From the NCBI GenBank assembly GCA_900769615.1, contig CAAGHH010000023.1:1-64000 (forward strand): a stretch of DNA of 64,000 bases, written 5' to 3'. A program made the translations under genes and the position numbers. This document shows, one piece after another, positions 1 to 8,356 of the stretch. This DNA comes from Selenomonadales bacterium. Lineage in GTDB: Bacteria > Bacillota > Negativicutes > Selenomonadales > Selenomonadaceae. Within the stretch, counting starts at the first letter, position 1, and every line of letters starts with the position of its first letter. The notes under the pieces were generated by a model. That model worked only from the letters and a program-made list of their open reading frames with translations, had not been told where the DNA came from and ran no database searches.

Positions 1-118
1 ATCCAGTGACGAAAGCTGAGTGGAACCACCTGTACCCATACCGAACACAGTAGTTAAGCACTCATACGCCGAAAGTACTTGTCTGGAGACGGGCTGGGAG
101 GATAGGGCGTTGCTGGTT
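1..118 (+). rRNA. rrf: 5S ribosomal RNA
   Basis: The sequence carries the conserved 5S core (CCGAACACAG, then GTTAAGC, then GCCGAAAGTACTTG) and the GGAGACGGGCTGGGAGGATAGG loop region. The 5' CCAG at 3-6 pairs with CTGG at 113-116 to close helix I. The gene is complete or lacks at most a base or two at the window edge. It is followed directly by a tRNA cluster, so this is the end of an rRNA operon whose 16S and 23S genes lie outside the window. Confidence 0.93.
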
Positions 119-125
119 TTATAAT

Positions 126-202
126 GGCGGCTTTGGTGAAGCGGTTAACACACTGGATTGTGGCTCCAGCATGCATGGGTTCGATCCCCATAAGTCGCCC
201 CA
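126..202 (+). tRNA. tRNA-His (GTG)
   Basis: Cloverleaf with anticodon loop TTGTGGC (anticodon GTG). An extra G at 126 can act as G-1 opposite C73 at 199, the histidine identity pair. The acceptor stem GCGGCTT pairs with AAGTCGC, and CCA is encoded at 200-202. Confidence 0.95.
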
Positions 203-214
203 TTTTTGTATTAT

Positions 215-290
<76 letters not shown>

Positions 291-295
291 TATAT

Positions 296-386
296 GGAGT
301 GGTACTCAAGTGGCTTAAGAGGACGGTTTGCTAAATCGTTAGGCTGGGTAACCGGTGCGGAGGTTCGAATCCTCTCCACTCCGCCA
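296..386 (+). tRNA. tRNA-Ser (GCT)
   Basis: A 91-nt type II tRNA with a long variable arm. Acceptor stem GGAGTGG pairs with CCACTCC, the anticodon loop TTGCTAA gives GCT (AGC/AGU codons), and GCCA is encoded at the 3' end. It is the last tRNA before the terminator at 399-425. Confidence 0.95.
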
Positions 387-398
387 CTTATTAATGAA

Positions 399-425
399 AC
401 TCTGATTTATTCAGAGTCTTTTTTA
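399..425 (+). terminator. Terminator of the rRNA/tRNA operon
   Basis: Stem ACTCTGA (399-405) pairs with TCAGAGT (411-417) around a 5-nt loop, followed by CTTTTTT. Confidence 0.85.
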
Positions 426-443
426 TTGTTAAAAAAATTTGAT

Positions 444-472
444 TTGACAGTATTAAAATTATCTGTTAATCT
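444..472 (+). promoter_or_regulatory. Promoter of the purine permease transcript
   Basis: TTGACA at 444-449 and TAATCT at 467-472 with 17-bp spacing. The predicted start near 479 lies just before the riboswitch. Confidence 0.65.
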
Positions 473-485
473 TTAACTCGTTAAA

Positions 486-613
486 TTCTTGTATAAGCTC
501 ATAAATATGGTATGAGTGTTTCTACAGGCAACCGTAAATTGTCACAGGCTACAGGAAATTAGAGGTTTACTATCTCCTTTTTTCTGTTATGAGTTGCCGG
601 CAGAAAGAGGAGG
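486..613 (+). promoter_or_regulatory. Purine-type riboswitch (variant) with ribosome-site sequestering hairpin
   Basis: P1 is CTTGTA (488-493) with TACAGG (550-555). P2 is CTCATA (498-503) with TATGAG (511-516), enclosing the typical loop AATATGG. J2/3 is TGTTTCTA, and P3 carries the typical loop CCGTAAA. The C at 549 is in the position that selects guanine-type ligands. P3 and J3/1 are unusual: A526 faces three unpaired bases (544-546), and the base before the specificity C is G, not A. Downstream, CTCC...TTCTG (574-586) can pair with CAGAAAGAGGAG (601-612), hiding the ribosome binding site of the permease. The class call rests on these visible motifs; the ligand is inferred. Confidence 0.8.
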
Positions 614-620
614 TTTTTTA

Positions 621-1928
621 GTGTTAGAACGATTATTTAAAATTAGGCAAAAGAATACTACTGTCAGAACTGAAGTTATTGCTGGTATTACAACATTTAT
701 AGCTTTAGCCTATATAATGTTTGTAAATCCAAATATTTTGGCTGAAGCAGGTATTCCTAAAGAAGCAGCTATAGCATCAACTATATGGATTGCGGCACTA
801 TCAACTATGATGATGGGGCTATTTGCTAATTATCCGGTTGCTTTGGCACCAGGTATGGGCTTGAACGCTTTTTTTGCTTATTATGTATGTGGGGTATTAG
901 GACTGCATTGGACAGTAGCTTTAGGAGCGGTGTTTTTTTCCGGTGTATTGTTTTTATTGCTTACCGTAAGTCATATAAGACAAGCAATTATTAATGCTGT
1001 CCCGGAGAATTTGCGAGTTGCTATTGGCGTAGGTATTGGTCTTTTTATCGCTTTTGTTGGTTTAAAGGGGACGGGACTTATTATTAGCGATCCGGCTACA
1101 TTTATTACCCTGGGGCATGTTACCAATCCGACTACGGCGCTTTCATTGTTTGGCCTCTTATTAACAGGTGCTTTGATGGCAAGAAATGTTCAAGGAGCAA
1201 TTCTTTTAGGTATAGTTGGCACGACAGTTTTATCTATGATTTTGGGGTATTCACCAGTACCACATTCATTTAGTGATGTAATTAGTACCTCGATACCACA
1301 TATGGGAGAAACCTTTGGTCAATTAGATATTGCTGGGGCTTGGAATTATGGTATAGTATCAATTATATTTACCTTTACCGTAGTAGAACTTTTTGATAAC
1401 ATGGGGACATTAATTGGTCTTACGGCTAAGGCAAAAATGGTAAAACCTGATGGTAAAATAGAAAACTTAGATCGAGCATTAACTACCGATGCTGTTGGTA
1501 CTATTTGCAGCGCGATATTTGGTACATCAACCGTTACATCATATATAGAAAGTGCCGCTGGTATAGCGGCTGGCGGTAAGACAGGATTAACGGCTGTGAC
1601 GGTAGCAGTGCTATTTTTAATTTCATTGATGTTTGCACCGCTGATTGGTTTAGTACCAGGCTTTGCTACGGCACCACCACTTATACTAGTAGGAGCTTTG
1701 ATGATGTCAGAGGTTGGCAAAATTAATTTTAAGGATTTTACTGATGGATTGCCGGCTTTTCTTACTATCATCATGATGCCGCTTACGTCTAGTATCGCTA
1801 ATGGTTTTGCTTTTGGTTTCATCAGTTATTCATTTATAAAAACGCTTGGCGGCAAGGCTAGAGAAGTTAGCATTATCATGTGGCTGGTAAGTATAGCCTT
1901 TATTATAAATCTGTTTATGCGTTCTTGA
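621..1928 (+). CDS. NCS2/AzgA-family purine permease
   Basis: A 435-residue inner-membrane transporter predicted to import hypoxanthine/guanine-type bases by cation symport. The N-terminal pattern (TEVIAGITTFIALAYIMFVNP, slightly shortened here) and the NMGTLIGL segment are typical of the AzgA/PbuG branch. About a dozen hydrophobic segments are visible. The GTG start at 621 is chosen because GAGGAGG (607-613) sits 7 nt upstream; an in-frame ATG at 516 lies inside the riboswitch and is rejected. The riboswitch upstream fits a purine substrate. The gene stands alone between terminators. Confidence 0.88.
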   Translation: MLERLFKIRQKNTTVRTEVIAGITTFIALAYIMFVNPNILAEAGIPKEAAIASTIWIAALSTMMMGLFANYPVALAPGMGLNAFFAYYVCGVLGLHWTVALGAVFFSGVLFLLLTVSHIRQAIINAVPENLRVAIGVGIGLFIAFVGLKGTGLIISDPATFITLGHVTNPTTALSLFGLLLTGALMARNVQGAILLGIVGTTVLSMILGYSPVPHSFSDVISTSIPHMGETFGQLDIAGAWNYGIVSIIFTFTVVELFDNMGTLIGLTAKAKMVKPDGKIENLDRALTTDAVGTICSAIFGTSTVTSYIESAAGIAAGGKTGLTAVTVAVLFLISLMFAPLIGLVPGFATAPPLILVGALMMSEVGKINFKDFTDGLPAFLTIIMMPLTSSIANGFAFGFISYSFIKTLGGKAREVSIIMWLVSIAFIINLFMRS

Positions 1929-1960
1929 TAAAAAATAAATTTAAGAATATATTAGTGCAT

Positions 1961-2002
1961 CCCGCTAAGTGAATAGTTTTTATTTGCTTAGCGGGAATTT
2001 TT
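1961..2002 (+). terminator. Terminator after the purine permease
   Basis: CCCGCTAAG (1961-1969) pairs perfectly with CTTAGCGGG (1987-1995), followed by AATTTTT. It ends only a few bases before the ribosome binding site of the next gene, so that gene must be reached by read-through or by a promoter I did not recognise. Confidence 0.85.
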
Positions 2003-2017
2003 CTAGGGGGAGATTGT

Positions 2018-3043
2018 ATGTGCAAAATAAAATATATAACCTGTTTATTAACAATGATCTTTTGGTTCATGACAGCCAGCTTTGTATTTGCTAGTAGTCA
2101 ACCAATGATGATGGTTAAGGGAAAAGCTTTGCAAGCTGGCGATATTATAGGAATAGCAGGACCGGCCTCGCCAGTTACGCAAAGTGATTTTTCAGTTATG
2201 CAAACGCGTTTGCATAATATGGGCTATAATGTAAAATTTGCTAATCATGCGCTAAAAAATTATGGGACTTTTGCAGGAAACGATGAAGAAAGAGCAGCGG
2301 ATATTATGGCAATGTTTCATGATGATGAGGTAAAGGCTATTTTGTGTTTGCGTGGTGGCTATGGTTCGGCGAGAATTTTAGACAAACTTGATTATGAATG
2401 GATAAAGGCGCATCCTAAGATGCTGATAGGTTATTCAGATATTACTTCATTACATGTTGCTTTAAATCAAAAGGCAGGTTTAGTTACCGCACATGCTCCA
2501 ATGGCGATAGTGCTGAATAATCCGGCAATGGATAATTATTCATTAGAACAGTTGACAGCAGGTATTCAAAATAATGCCGCTATAGGTGAAGTGACATTAC
2601 CGCAAGGAACGGAGCTTAAGACGGTAGTTTCTGGCAATGCCCAAGGCAGGATAATAGGTGGCAATTTAACCAATATTGCTGCGCTTTGTGGAACGCCGTA
2701 TGAATTAAAAGGTGAGGGGAATATTTTGTTTATTGAAGAAACTGATGAATACAGTTATAACATAGACCGGATGTTGCAGCAGCTTTATCAAAATGGTTTA
2801 TTAACTAGTGTTAATGGTATTGTTTATGGTGATTTTACTGATTGCCCGACTGATGATGGAGATTTTTCCACAACTGAAGTTTTAAATTATTATGCTAAGT
2901 TATCAGGCAAACCAGTTATAAAAGGATTGCCGGCAGGTCATGGGCGCCATAATATGTTTTTACCATTAGGTGTTAGTGCAACGTTGAAAGCTAATATAAA
3001 TGGCAAGGCTAGTTTGAGTATAGATGAATCGGCTTTGCAATAA
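2018..3043 (+). CDS. LD-carboxypeptidase (peptidase family S66), exported
   Basis: A 341-residue serine peptidase of the LdcA/MccF family, which cleaves the L,D bond of murein tetrapeptides during cell-wall recycling (some relatives act on microcin C). A signal peptide covers about residues 1-26 (Lys, hydrophobic core, ending ...VFASS), so this copy is exported, unlike cytoplasmic LdcA. The nucleophile motif RGGYGS is followed by the Glu of FIEETDEYSYNIDR and the His of PAGHGRHNMF, completing the Ser-Glu-His triad. AGGGGGAG stands upstream of the ATG. Whether the substrate is murein or a peptide antibiotic cannot be told. Confidence 0.85.
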   Translation: MCKIKYITCLLTMIFWFMTASFVFASSQPMMMVKGKALQAGDIIGIAGPASPVTQSDFSVMQTRLHNMGYNVKFANHALKNYGTFAGNDEERAADIMAMFHDDEVKAILCLRGGYGSARILDKLDYEWIKAHPKMLIGYSDITSLHVALNQKAGLVTAHAPMAIVLNNPAMDNYSLEQLTAGIQNNAAIGEVTLPQGTELKTVVSGNAQGRIIGGNLTNIAALCGTPYELKGEGNILFIEETDEYSYNIDRMLQQLYQNGLLTSVNGIVYGDFTDCPTDDGDFSTTEVLNYYAKLSGKPVIKGLPAGHGRHNMFLPLGVSATLKANINGKASLSIDESALQ

Positions 3044-3070
3044 TTGCCGCATATTTACGTTAAAATTACG

Positions 3071-3099
3071 TTGACAACAAATTGCTACTATGCTATCAT
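3071..3099 (+). promoter_or_regulatory. Promoter of the rplU operon
   Basis: TTGACA (3071-3076), 17-bp spacer, TATCAT (3094-3099). Transcription should start near 3106, at the beginning of the L21 leader. Confidence 0.75.
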
Positions 3100-3105
3100 G
3101 TTTAA

Positions 3106-3224
3106 CTGTAGGCGCATGGAGTGTGTCTTGATTGGGTATTTTACCCATTCCCCAACCGCACAGCGGGGTGTTAAACAACTTAGGTTGTACCGTAGCTGGC
3201 GAGTAATCTATAGGGAGGTGTTTT
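3106..3224 (+). ncRNA. Ribosomal L21 leader RNA
   Basis: Structured 5' UTR directly before rplU. It contains AACCGCACAGCGG, then GTTAAACAACTTAGGTTGTAC and GTAGCTGGCGAG, which I recognise as core pieces of the Firmicute L21 leader. In this family the protein product is thought to bind its own leader. A covariance-model search would settle the boundaries. Confidence 0.65.
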
Positions 3225-3225
3225 C

Positions 3226-3537
3226 ATGTACGCAATTATCAAAACTGGTGGCAAGCAGTATAAGGTTGCTGAAGGCGACGTTATCATGGTTGAAAAACTG
3301 GCTGCTGCTGAAGGTGAAGCTGTAGTATTTGACGAAGTCCTGACTGTTGTTGCAGATGGCGATGTCAAAGTTGGCAAACCGGTTGTTGAAGGTGCCAAAG
3401 TAACGGGCAAAGTTGAGGCTCAGGGCAAGGATAAGAAGATTTTGGTTTTCAAATACAAAGCAAAATCCAACTATCGCAAACGTCAGGGTCATCGTCAGCC
3501 GTTTACGAAGGTTGTTATCGAAAAGATTGAAGCCTAA
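3226..3537 (+). CDS. rplU: 50S ribosomal protein L21
   Basis: The 103-residue protein has the family's usual length. It begins MYAIIKTGGKQYKV, as L21 does, and ends with the KRQGHRQPFTKV signature. It binds 23S rRNA in the large subunit. The ATG follows GGGAGG closely. It is the first gene of the classical rplU-prp-rpmA set and is expected to be controlled by the leader RNA. Confidence 0.98.
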   Translation: MYAIIKTGGKQYKVAEGDVIMVEKLAAAEGEAVVFDEVLTVVADGDVKVGKPVVEGAKVTGKVEAQGKDKKILVFKYKAKSNYRKRQGHRQPFTKVVIEKIEA

Positions 3538-3540
3538 TTA

Positions 3541-3861
3541 ATGATTAGAGTTAAAGTTTTTTCAAATTCTGACGGTAAAATATCGGGGTTCACAGTTACT
3601 GGTCATAGTGATACAGCAGCTAGGGGTGAGGACATTGTTTGTGCTGGGGTTTCGTCACTGGCGCAAACAGCGTTGTTAGGCTTAGGCGAGTATCTGCATC
3701 GCGAAATGGATTATTCCGTAGCGAGTGGAAAGCTCTCAATGCAGCTTAAGGAAGCTCCAGATGAACTCACGGAATCGATACTTGAAACGATGCTTCTAGG
3801 ATTGATGGAGATTCAAAAGCTCAGTCCGGAGGCAGTACAAATTTTAGATGAGCGGAGGTGA
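3541..3861 (+). CDS. prp: Ribosomal-processing cysteine protease Prp
   Basis: The 106-residue protease removes the N-terminal extension of ribosomal protein L27 in Firmicutes and relatives. The catalytic His22 (TGHSDTA) and Cys34 (IVCAGVSSLAQT) are present at the expected positions. It lies between rplU and rpmA, its invariant location, and its stop codon overlaps the rpmA ribosome binding site. The substrate motif is present on the downstream L27. Confidence 0.95.
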   Translation: MIRVKVFSNSDGKISGFTVTGHSDTAARGEDIVCAGVSSLAQTALLGLGEYLHREMDYSVASGKLSMQLKEAPDELTESILETMLLGLMEIQKLSPEAVQILDERR

Positions 3862-3866
3862 ATGTA

Positions 3867-4151
3867 ATGTTTACTTTTGATTTACAACTTTTCGCACATA
3901 AGAAAGGTGTAAGTTCCACGCGTAATGGTCGTGACAGTGAATCTAAACGTCTTGGCGTTAAAGAACAGGCTGGCACGGTTGTAACGGCTGGCAGCATTTT
4001 GGTTCGTCAGCGTGGCACGCATTTCCATCCGGGTCATAACGTTGGCATCGGTAAGGACGATACTCTTTTTGCAAAGATTGCGGGCAAGGTTGCTTTTGAG
4101 CGCAAAGGCCGCTATAATCGTCAGGTCAGCGTGTATGCTGTAGAAGCTTAA
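3867..4151 (+). CDS. rpmA: 50S ribosomal protein L27, with cleavable N-terminus
   Basis: The 94-residue precursor starts MFTFDLQLF-AHKKG; the DLQLF/A junction is the Prp cleavage site and gives mature L27 starting with AHKKG. The rest (STRNGRDSESKRLG, GTHFHPGHNVGIGKD) is typical L27, which reaches the peptidyl-transferase centre. I chose ATG 3867, which has GGAGG 8 nt upstream, over the in-frame GTG at 3858, because it gives the standard processed N-terminus. Confidence 0.97.
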   Translation: MFTFDLQLFAHKKGVSSTRNGRDSESKRLGVKEQAGTVVTAGSILVRQRGTHFHPGHNVGIGKDDTLFAKIAGKVAFERKGRYNRQVSVYAVEA

Positions 4152-4159
4152 AAATGATT

Positions 4160-4189
4160 ACCTGCGCTTTCGATAGGGAAGGCGCAGGT
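4160..4189 (+). terminator. Hairpin after rpmA
   Basis: ACCTGCGC (4160-4167) pairs perfectly with GCGCAGGT (4182-4189). The following ATTGTTAT is a poor U-tract, so termination may be partial. Confidence 0.5.
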
Positions 4190-4230
4190 ATTGTTATATG
4201 GAAACGGCGTTAAGTTGCGTTGTGGTGCAT

Positions 4231-4274
4231 AAAGGCAAGAGCCGGTATTGAACGCAATGCCGGCTCTTGCCTTT
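4231..4274 (+). repeat. 15-bp perfect inverted repeat between rpmA and obgE
   Basis: AAAGGCAAGAGCCGG (4231-4245) pairs with CCGGCTCTTGCCTTT (4260-4274) around a 14-nt loop. The downstream TTTATG is a weak U-tract. It may act as a terminator in either direction or as an mRNA-stabilising hairpin. Confidence 0.7.
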
Positions 4275-4313
4275 ATGTATCAAGGGCAAAGAATGGAATT
4301 AAGGAGGGTTCGT

Positions 4314-5594
4314 ATGCAATTTATAGATAGAACAAAAGTTATTGTTAAAGCTGGTAGTGGTGGTCATGGCAAGTCAGCTTTTCGACGGGAAAAATTTGTT
4401 CCTAAAGGCGGTCCAGCTGGCGGTGATGGCGGTCGTGGCGGAGATATTGTCTTTGTAGTCGATCAGAATATGAATACCTTGCTGGATTTTCGTTATCATC
4501 GTAAGTTTACGGCTAAAAATGGCGAAAATGGTGATATTAAAAATCAATATGGTGCCAATGCGCCAGCTTGTTATGTAAAAGTTCCGGCAGGAACCATTGT
4601 CAAGGATGAAGCTACCGGTGAAGTGTTAGCTGACCTTACGGAAATTGGTCAGGAAGCGGTTATTTGTAAAGGTGGCCGTGGCGGTCGTGGCAATGCTAAA
4701 TTTGCTAATTCAGCTAATCGAGCACCAACGTTTGCTGAATTTGGTGAGCCGGGTGAAGAACGCAATCTTATTTTAGAGCTTAAGCTTTTAGCAGATGTTG
4801 GTTTGGTTGGATATCCTAGCGTTGGTAAATCCAGTTTGGTTGCTAGTTGCTCAGCGGCAAGACCGGAAATTGCAGAATATCATTTTACTACGATAACACC
4901 GGTTTTAGGCGTAGTAAAAACTGATTATGAAAAAAGCTTTGTTATGGCCGATATTCCGGGACTTATTGAAGGTGCAGCTGATGGTGTCGGCTTAGGGCAT
5001 GATTTTTTGCGTCATGTTGAACGTACTAAGCTAATATTGCATATAGTTGATGCATCTGGTTTAGAAGGCCGGGATCCGATAGAGGATTATCACAAGATAA
5101 ATACCGAACTAAAAAAATATAGTGAAAAAATTGCTCGTCGTACGCAAATATTAGTGGCTAATAAAATTGATATTCCTGAGGCACAAGAGAATTTGCCGAG
5201 ACTTAAGGCTTTAGCTGAGGCTGAAGAAATTAAATTTTTTGCTATCTCTGCTGCTACGAGACAAGGGGTAAAAGATCTGATAAGTTATGTCGGCGAATGG
5301 CTGGATAATTATGTAGAAGAACCGGAAGCAGCTGAGGAAGTCAAGATTTATGATGAAAATAAAGCCGATCCGGAAAAAGTAACGGTTGAACGCAATATAA
5401 GCGGTGAGCTGGTGGTTAAAGGCGAAGCAATTGAAAAGCTGGTAGCTATGACTAACTTTCTTAACGATGAAGCCGTCAGACGTTTCCAATATATATGGCG
5501 TATTAAAGGTATTGATGAAAAGCTTAGAGCAAAAGGTGTCAAAGAAGGAGATACCGTTCATATCGGCGAAATGGAATTTGAATATCGTGATTAA
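4314..5594 (+). CDS. obgE: GTPase Obg (CgtA)
   Basis: A 426-residue GTPase that acts in late 50S subunit assembly and stress response. It has the glycine-rich Obg fold at about residues 1-158, then the G domain with GYPSVGKSS (G1), DIPGLIEGA (G3) and NKID (G4), and a C-terminal OCT domain at about 340-420. The ATG at 4314 follows AAGGAGGG and gives the standard MQFIDRTKV start; a longer in-frame reading from 4248 runs through the inverted repeat and is rejected. It follows rpmA, as in most bacteria. Confidence 0.97.
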   Translation: MQFIDRTKVIVKAGSGGHGKSAFRREKFVPKGGPAGGDGGRGGDIVFVVDQNMNTLLDFRYHRKFTAKNGENGDIKNQYGANAPACYVKVPAGTIVKDEATGEVLADLTEIGQEAVICKGGRGGRGNAKFANSANRAPTFAEFGEPGEERNLILELKLLADVGLVGYPSVGKSSLVASCSAARPEIAEYHFTTITPVLGVVKTDYEKSFVMADIPGLIEGAADGVGLGHDFLRHVERTKLILHIVDASGLEGRDPIEDYHKINTELKKYSEKIARRTQILVANKIDIPEAQENLPRLKALAEAEEIKFFAISAATRQGVKDLISYVGEWLDNYVEEPEAAEEVKIYDENKADPEKVTVERNISGELVVKGEAIEKLVAMTNFLNDEAVRRFQYIWRIKGIDEKLRAKGVKEGDTVHIGEMEFEYRD

Positions 5595-5612
5595 AAGCGG
5601 AGGAGTATAATC

Positions 5613-5915
5613 TTGCTAAGAAATTCATTAACAGGAAAACAAAAAAGCTTTTTGCGTTCAATGGGGCAAAAATTAGAGCCAGTTGTTATGATTGGCAAAG
5701 ATGGAGTTACGCCGACAGTAGTACAGTCGGCAAGGGAAGTTATAAAAAAAAGAGAATTAATCAAGGTTAGAGTCTTGCAAAACTCGCTTGAAGAACCGGC
5801 TGATGCTATTCGCATGTTAGCTGAGCGGGCTGATGTTAATTTGGTACAAATCATAGGTCGTAACGGACTTTTATTCAAGCGTAATTTTGAAAAGCCGAAA
5901 ATCGAACTGCCATAA
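5613..5915 (+). CDS. yhbY: YhbY-family RNA-binding protein
   Basis: A 100-residue single CRM-domain protein associated with pre-50S particles. It shows the family start LTGKQKSFLRSMGQKLEPVV and the conserved GKDG turn. The TTG start follows GGAGGAG at 5599. It lies between obgE and proB, a common Firmicute arrangement. Confidence 0.93.
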   Translation: MLRNSLTGKQKSFLRSMGQKLEPVVMIGKDGVTPTVVQSAREVIKKRELIKVRVLQNSLEEPADAIRMLAERADVNLVQIIGRNGLLFKRNFEKPKIELP

Positions 5916-5931
5916 ACAGGAGATAATTGTT

Positions 5932-7059
5932 ATGAATGCTAGAGAACGTTTAAAAGAAGCTAAACGTATTGTGGTTAAAGTAGGAACTAGTACGCTTACA
6001 CATACAACTGGCAAGCTTGATTTATATCGAATCGATCATTTAATTAGAGAATTAGCTGATTTTAAAAATCAAGGCAAGGAAATGATATTGGTATCATCAG
6101 GTGCTATTGCTGCTGGCTTAGGTAAATTGGGGTTGGCGGAAAAACCAGCGTCAATACCGAAAAAACAGGCGATTGCTGCCATTGGTCAAGGCGTTCTTAT
6201 GCATATTTACGAAAAATTATTTGCTGAATATGGTCAGATTATGGGACAGGTTTTGCTAACTAAAGAAAACTCTGTGCGGCATAATCAATATATTCATTCC
6301 CGCAATTCGTTACTAGCGCAGCTGGCGATGGGAGCGATTCCGGTAATTAATGAAAATGACGCGGTGGCAATTGATGAAATAAAAATTGGCGATAACGATA
6401 ATTTGTCAGCTATGGTAGCAACCTTGGTTGATGCCGATGCACTTATTATACTATCAGATATAGAAGGATTATATACGGCTAATCCTAATACCAATAAGGA
6501 TGCCAAATTAATACCGGAAATAAGTGAAATAACGCCAGCTGTCGAGCGCATAGCTGGCGGTGCTGGTTCAGCTTTGGGCACTGGCGGTATGATGACAAAA
6601 ATTCAAGCAGCGCAAATAGCTATGAGTGCAGGGGTTACTATGGTTATAGCTTCAGGTTCGCGGGAAAATGTCTTGCGTGATATTTTAAGTGGCAATCAGG
6701 TAGGAACAGTGTTTCCAGCAAGAGAAGCACATCTTAGAGTGCGAAAAAGCTGGCTGGCCTTTGGTAAAAGATTGGCTGGTGAAATTGTAGTTGATGCTGG
6801 CTGCGCTAATGCGATGCGAGAAAATGGTTCTAGCATCCTGGCTGCTGGGGTAGTTTCCTGTGAAGGCAATTTTATTGCTGGCAGTACAGTTAGAGTGCTG
6901 ACAGCCGAACAACAGGAAATTGCTCGAGGCATAATAAATTATGATGCAGCAATTTTACAAAAATTATTGGGACATAAAAGTGAGGAATTTTCGGCTATTG
7001 TTGATAGTGAAATTCCTCAGGAAGTAATTCATCGCGATAACATGGTGCTTATGGCTTAA
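5932..7059 (+). CDS. proB: Glutamate 5-kinase
   Basis: A 375-residue enzyme phosphorylating glutamate in the first step of proline synthesis. The N-terminal amino acid kinase domain (about 1-255) holds VVKVGTSTLT, VSSGAIAAGLG and the GTGGM motif near 213-217. A C-terminal PUA domain spans about 275-350. The ATG follows ACAGGAGAT; a longer reading overlapping yhbY is rejected. The usual feedback control by proline on the kinase domain is inferred from the family. proA follows 40 bp downstream. Confidence 0.97.
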   Translation: MNARERLKEAKRIVVKVGTSTLTHTTGKLDLYRIDHLIRELADFKNQGKEMILVSSGAIAAGLGKLGLAEKPASIPKKQAIAAIGQGVLMHIYEKLFAEYGQIMGQVLLTKENSVRHNQYIHSRNSLLAQLAMGAIPVINENDAVAIDEIKIGDNDNLSAMVATLVDADALIILSDIEGLYTANPNTNKDAKLIPEISEITPAVERIAGGAGSALGTGGMMTKIQAAQIAMSAGVTMVIASGSRENVLRDILSGNQVGTVFPAREAHLRVRKSWLAFGKRLAGEIVVDAGCANAMRENGSSILAAGVVSCEGNFIAGSTVRVLTAEQQEIARGIINYDAAILQKLLGHKSEEFSAIVDSEIPQEVIHRDNMVLMA

Positions 7060-7099
7060 AATATGGTTTAATCAGTTCCGCAAGGAGGAGAATTACGGT

Positions 7100-8356
7100 A
7101 TGGATGTTCAAGCAGAAATGTTAAAGAAAGCTGAAGCAGCAAAAAAGGCTTCATATGCGCTAGGCGTGCTTTCAACTAGTGTAAAAAATAAGGCTTTGTA
7201 TATGATGGCTGATGCGCTGGAAAATCGCAGTTCACTAATTTTGACAGCTAATGAACAGGACTTAGAGGAGGCTCGTCAGCAGGGACTTAAGCGCTCTTAT
7301 TTAGATCGCTTGATGTTAAATGAAAACCGTATTGCGCAAATGGCGGAAGGTATTCGTCAGACCGCAGCTTTGCCGGATCCAGTTTTTGCGGGAGATTATT
7401 CAACAGTTCGTCCTAATGGTTTGGAGATACGAAGGGTACGGGTTCCTTTAGGGGTTATTGGCATAATATATGAAGCTAGACCAAATGTTACAGCTGATGC
7501 GGCAGCCTTATGCTTAAAATCGGGAAATGCCGTTATCTTAAGAGGCGGTTCGGAAGCAATTCGCTCCAATGTGGCTATAGGCTCGCTTTTAGCTAAGGCT
7601 GCTTACAAAGCTGGAATACCAGAAGGTGCTATTCAGCTGGTAGATTTTGTTGAGCGTGAGGCTGTTGATGCGATGACACATATGAATGGTCTTATTGATG
7701 TCATTATTCCTCGTGGCGGAGCCGGACTTATAAAGCATATTGTTGAAAATAGTTCCGTACCAGTTATTCAAACCGGTACAGGAGTTTGTCATACTTTTGT
7801 TGACGAATCAGCGGATCTTAAGATGGCTTTAGATATAGCTGTTAATGCTAAAACCAGTCATCCATCAGTTTGCAATGCAATGGAAACCTTGTTAGTACAT
7901 GAAGCTGTTGCTAGTGACTTTTTGCCACAGTTAGAAGCAGCAATGACTGCTAAAAAAGTCGAGCTGCGTGGTTGTGCTAAAGCCAAGGCAATATGTCCAC
8001 AAATGCTAGAGGCAACAGAAGCTGACTGGGAAACTGAATATGGTGATTTAATATTGTCAGTCAAGGTAGTAGCAGGAATTGATGAAGCTATTGCGCATAT
8101 CAATCAATATAATACTGGACATTCGGAAGCTATTGTTACTGAGAGTTTGGAAAATGCGAGAAGATTTCAGCGTGAGATTGATGCAGCAGCCGTTTATGTC
8201 AATGCTTCAACGCGTTTTACTGATGGTTTTGAATTTGGTTTTGGTGCAGAAATTGGTATTTCTACCCAAAAATTACATGCGCGTGGTCCAATGGGCTTAA
8301 ATGAACTTACTAGCACTAAATATCTAATTTGTGGCGATGGTCAGATTCGCAAATGA
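7100..8356 (+). CDS. proA: Gamma-glutamyl phosphate reductase
   Basis: A 418-residue NADPH-dependent reductase making glutamate semialdehyde, the second proline step. The catalytic Cys lies in HPSVCNAMETLLVH, and VPLGVIGIIYEARPNVT is the family's signature. AAGGAGGAG precedes the ATG. The stop codon overlaps the start of the next small gene (ATGA), so translation is probably coupled. Confidence 0.97.
   Translation: MDVQAEMLKKAEAAKKASYALGVLSTSVKNKALYMMADALENRSSLILTANEQDLEEARQQGLKRSYLDRLMLNENRIAQMAEGIRQTAALPDPVFAGDYSTVRPNGLEIRRVRVPLGVIGIIYEARPNVTADAAALCLKSGNAVILRGGSEAIRSNVAIGSLLAKAAYKAGIPEGAIQLVDFVEREAVDAMTHMNGLIDVIIPRGGAGLIKHIVENSSVPVIQTGTGVCHTFVDESADLKMALDIAVNAKTSHPSVCNAMETLLVHEAVASDFLPQLEAAMTAKKVELRGCAKAKAICPQMLEATEADWETEYGDLILSVKVVAGIDEAIAHINQYNTGHSEAIVTESLENARRFQREIDAAAVYVNASTRFTDGFEFGFGAEIGISTQKLHARGPMGLNELTSTKYLICGDGQIRK

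Noticed and set aside
516..620. N-terminal extension of the purine permease from ATG 516
   Set aside because: This frame runs through the riboswitch and lacks a ribosome site; GTG 621 has a strong one.
3044..3325. Reading frame between the LD-carboxypeptidase and rplU
   Set aside because: It covers the L21 promoter and leader and overlaps rplU, with no family features.
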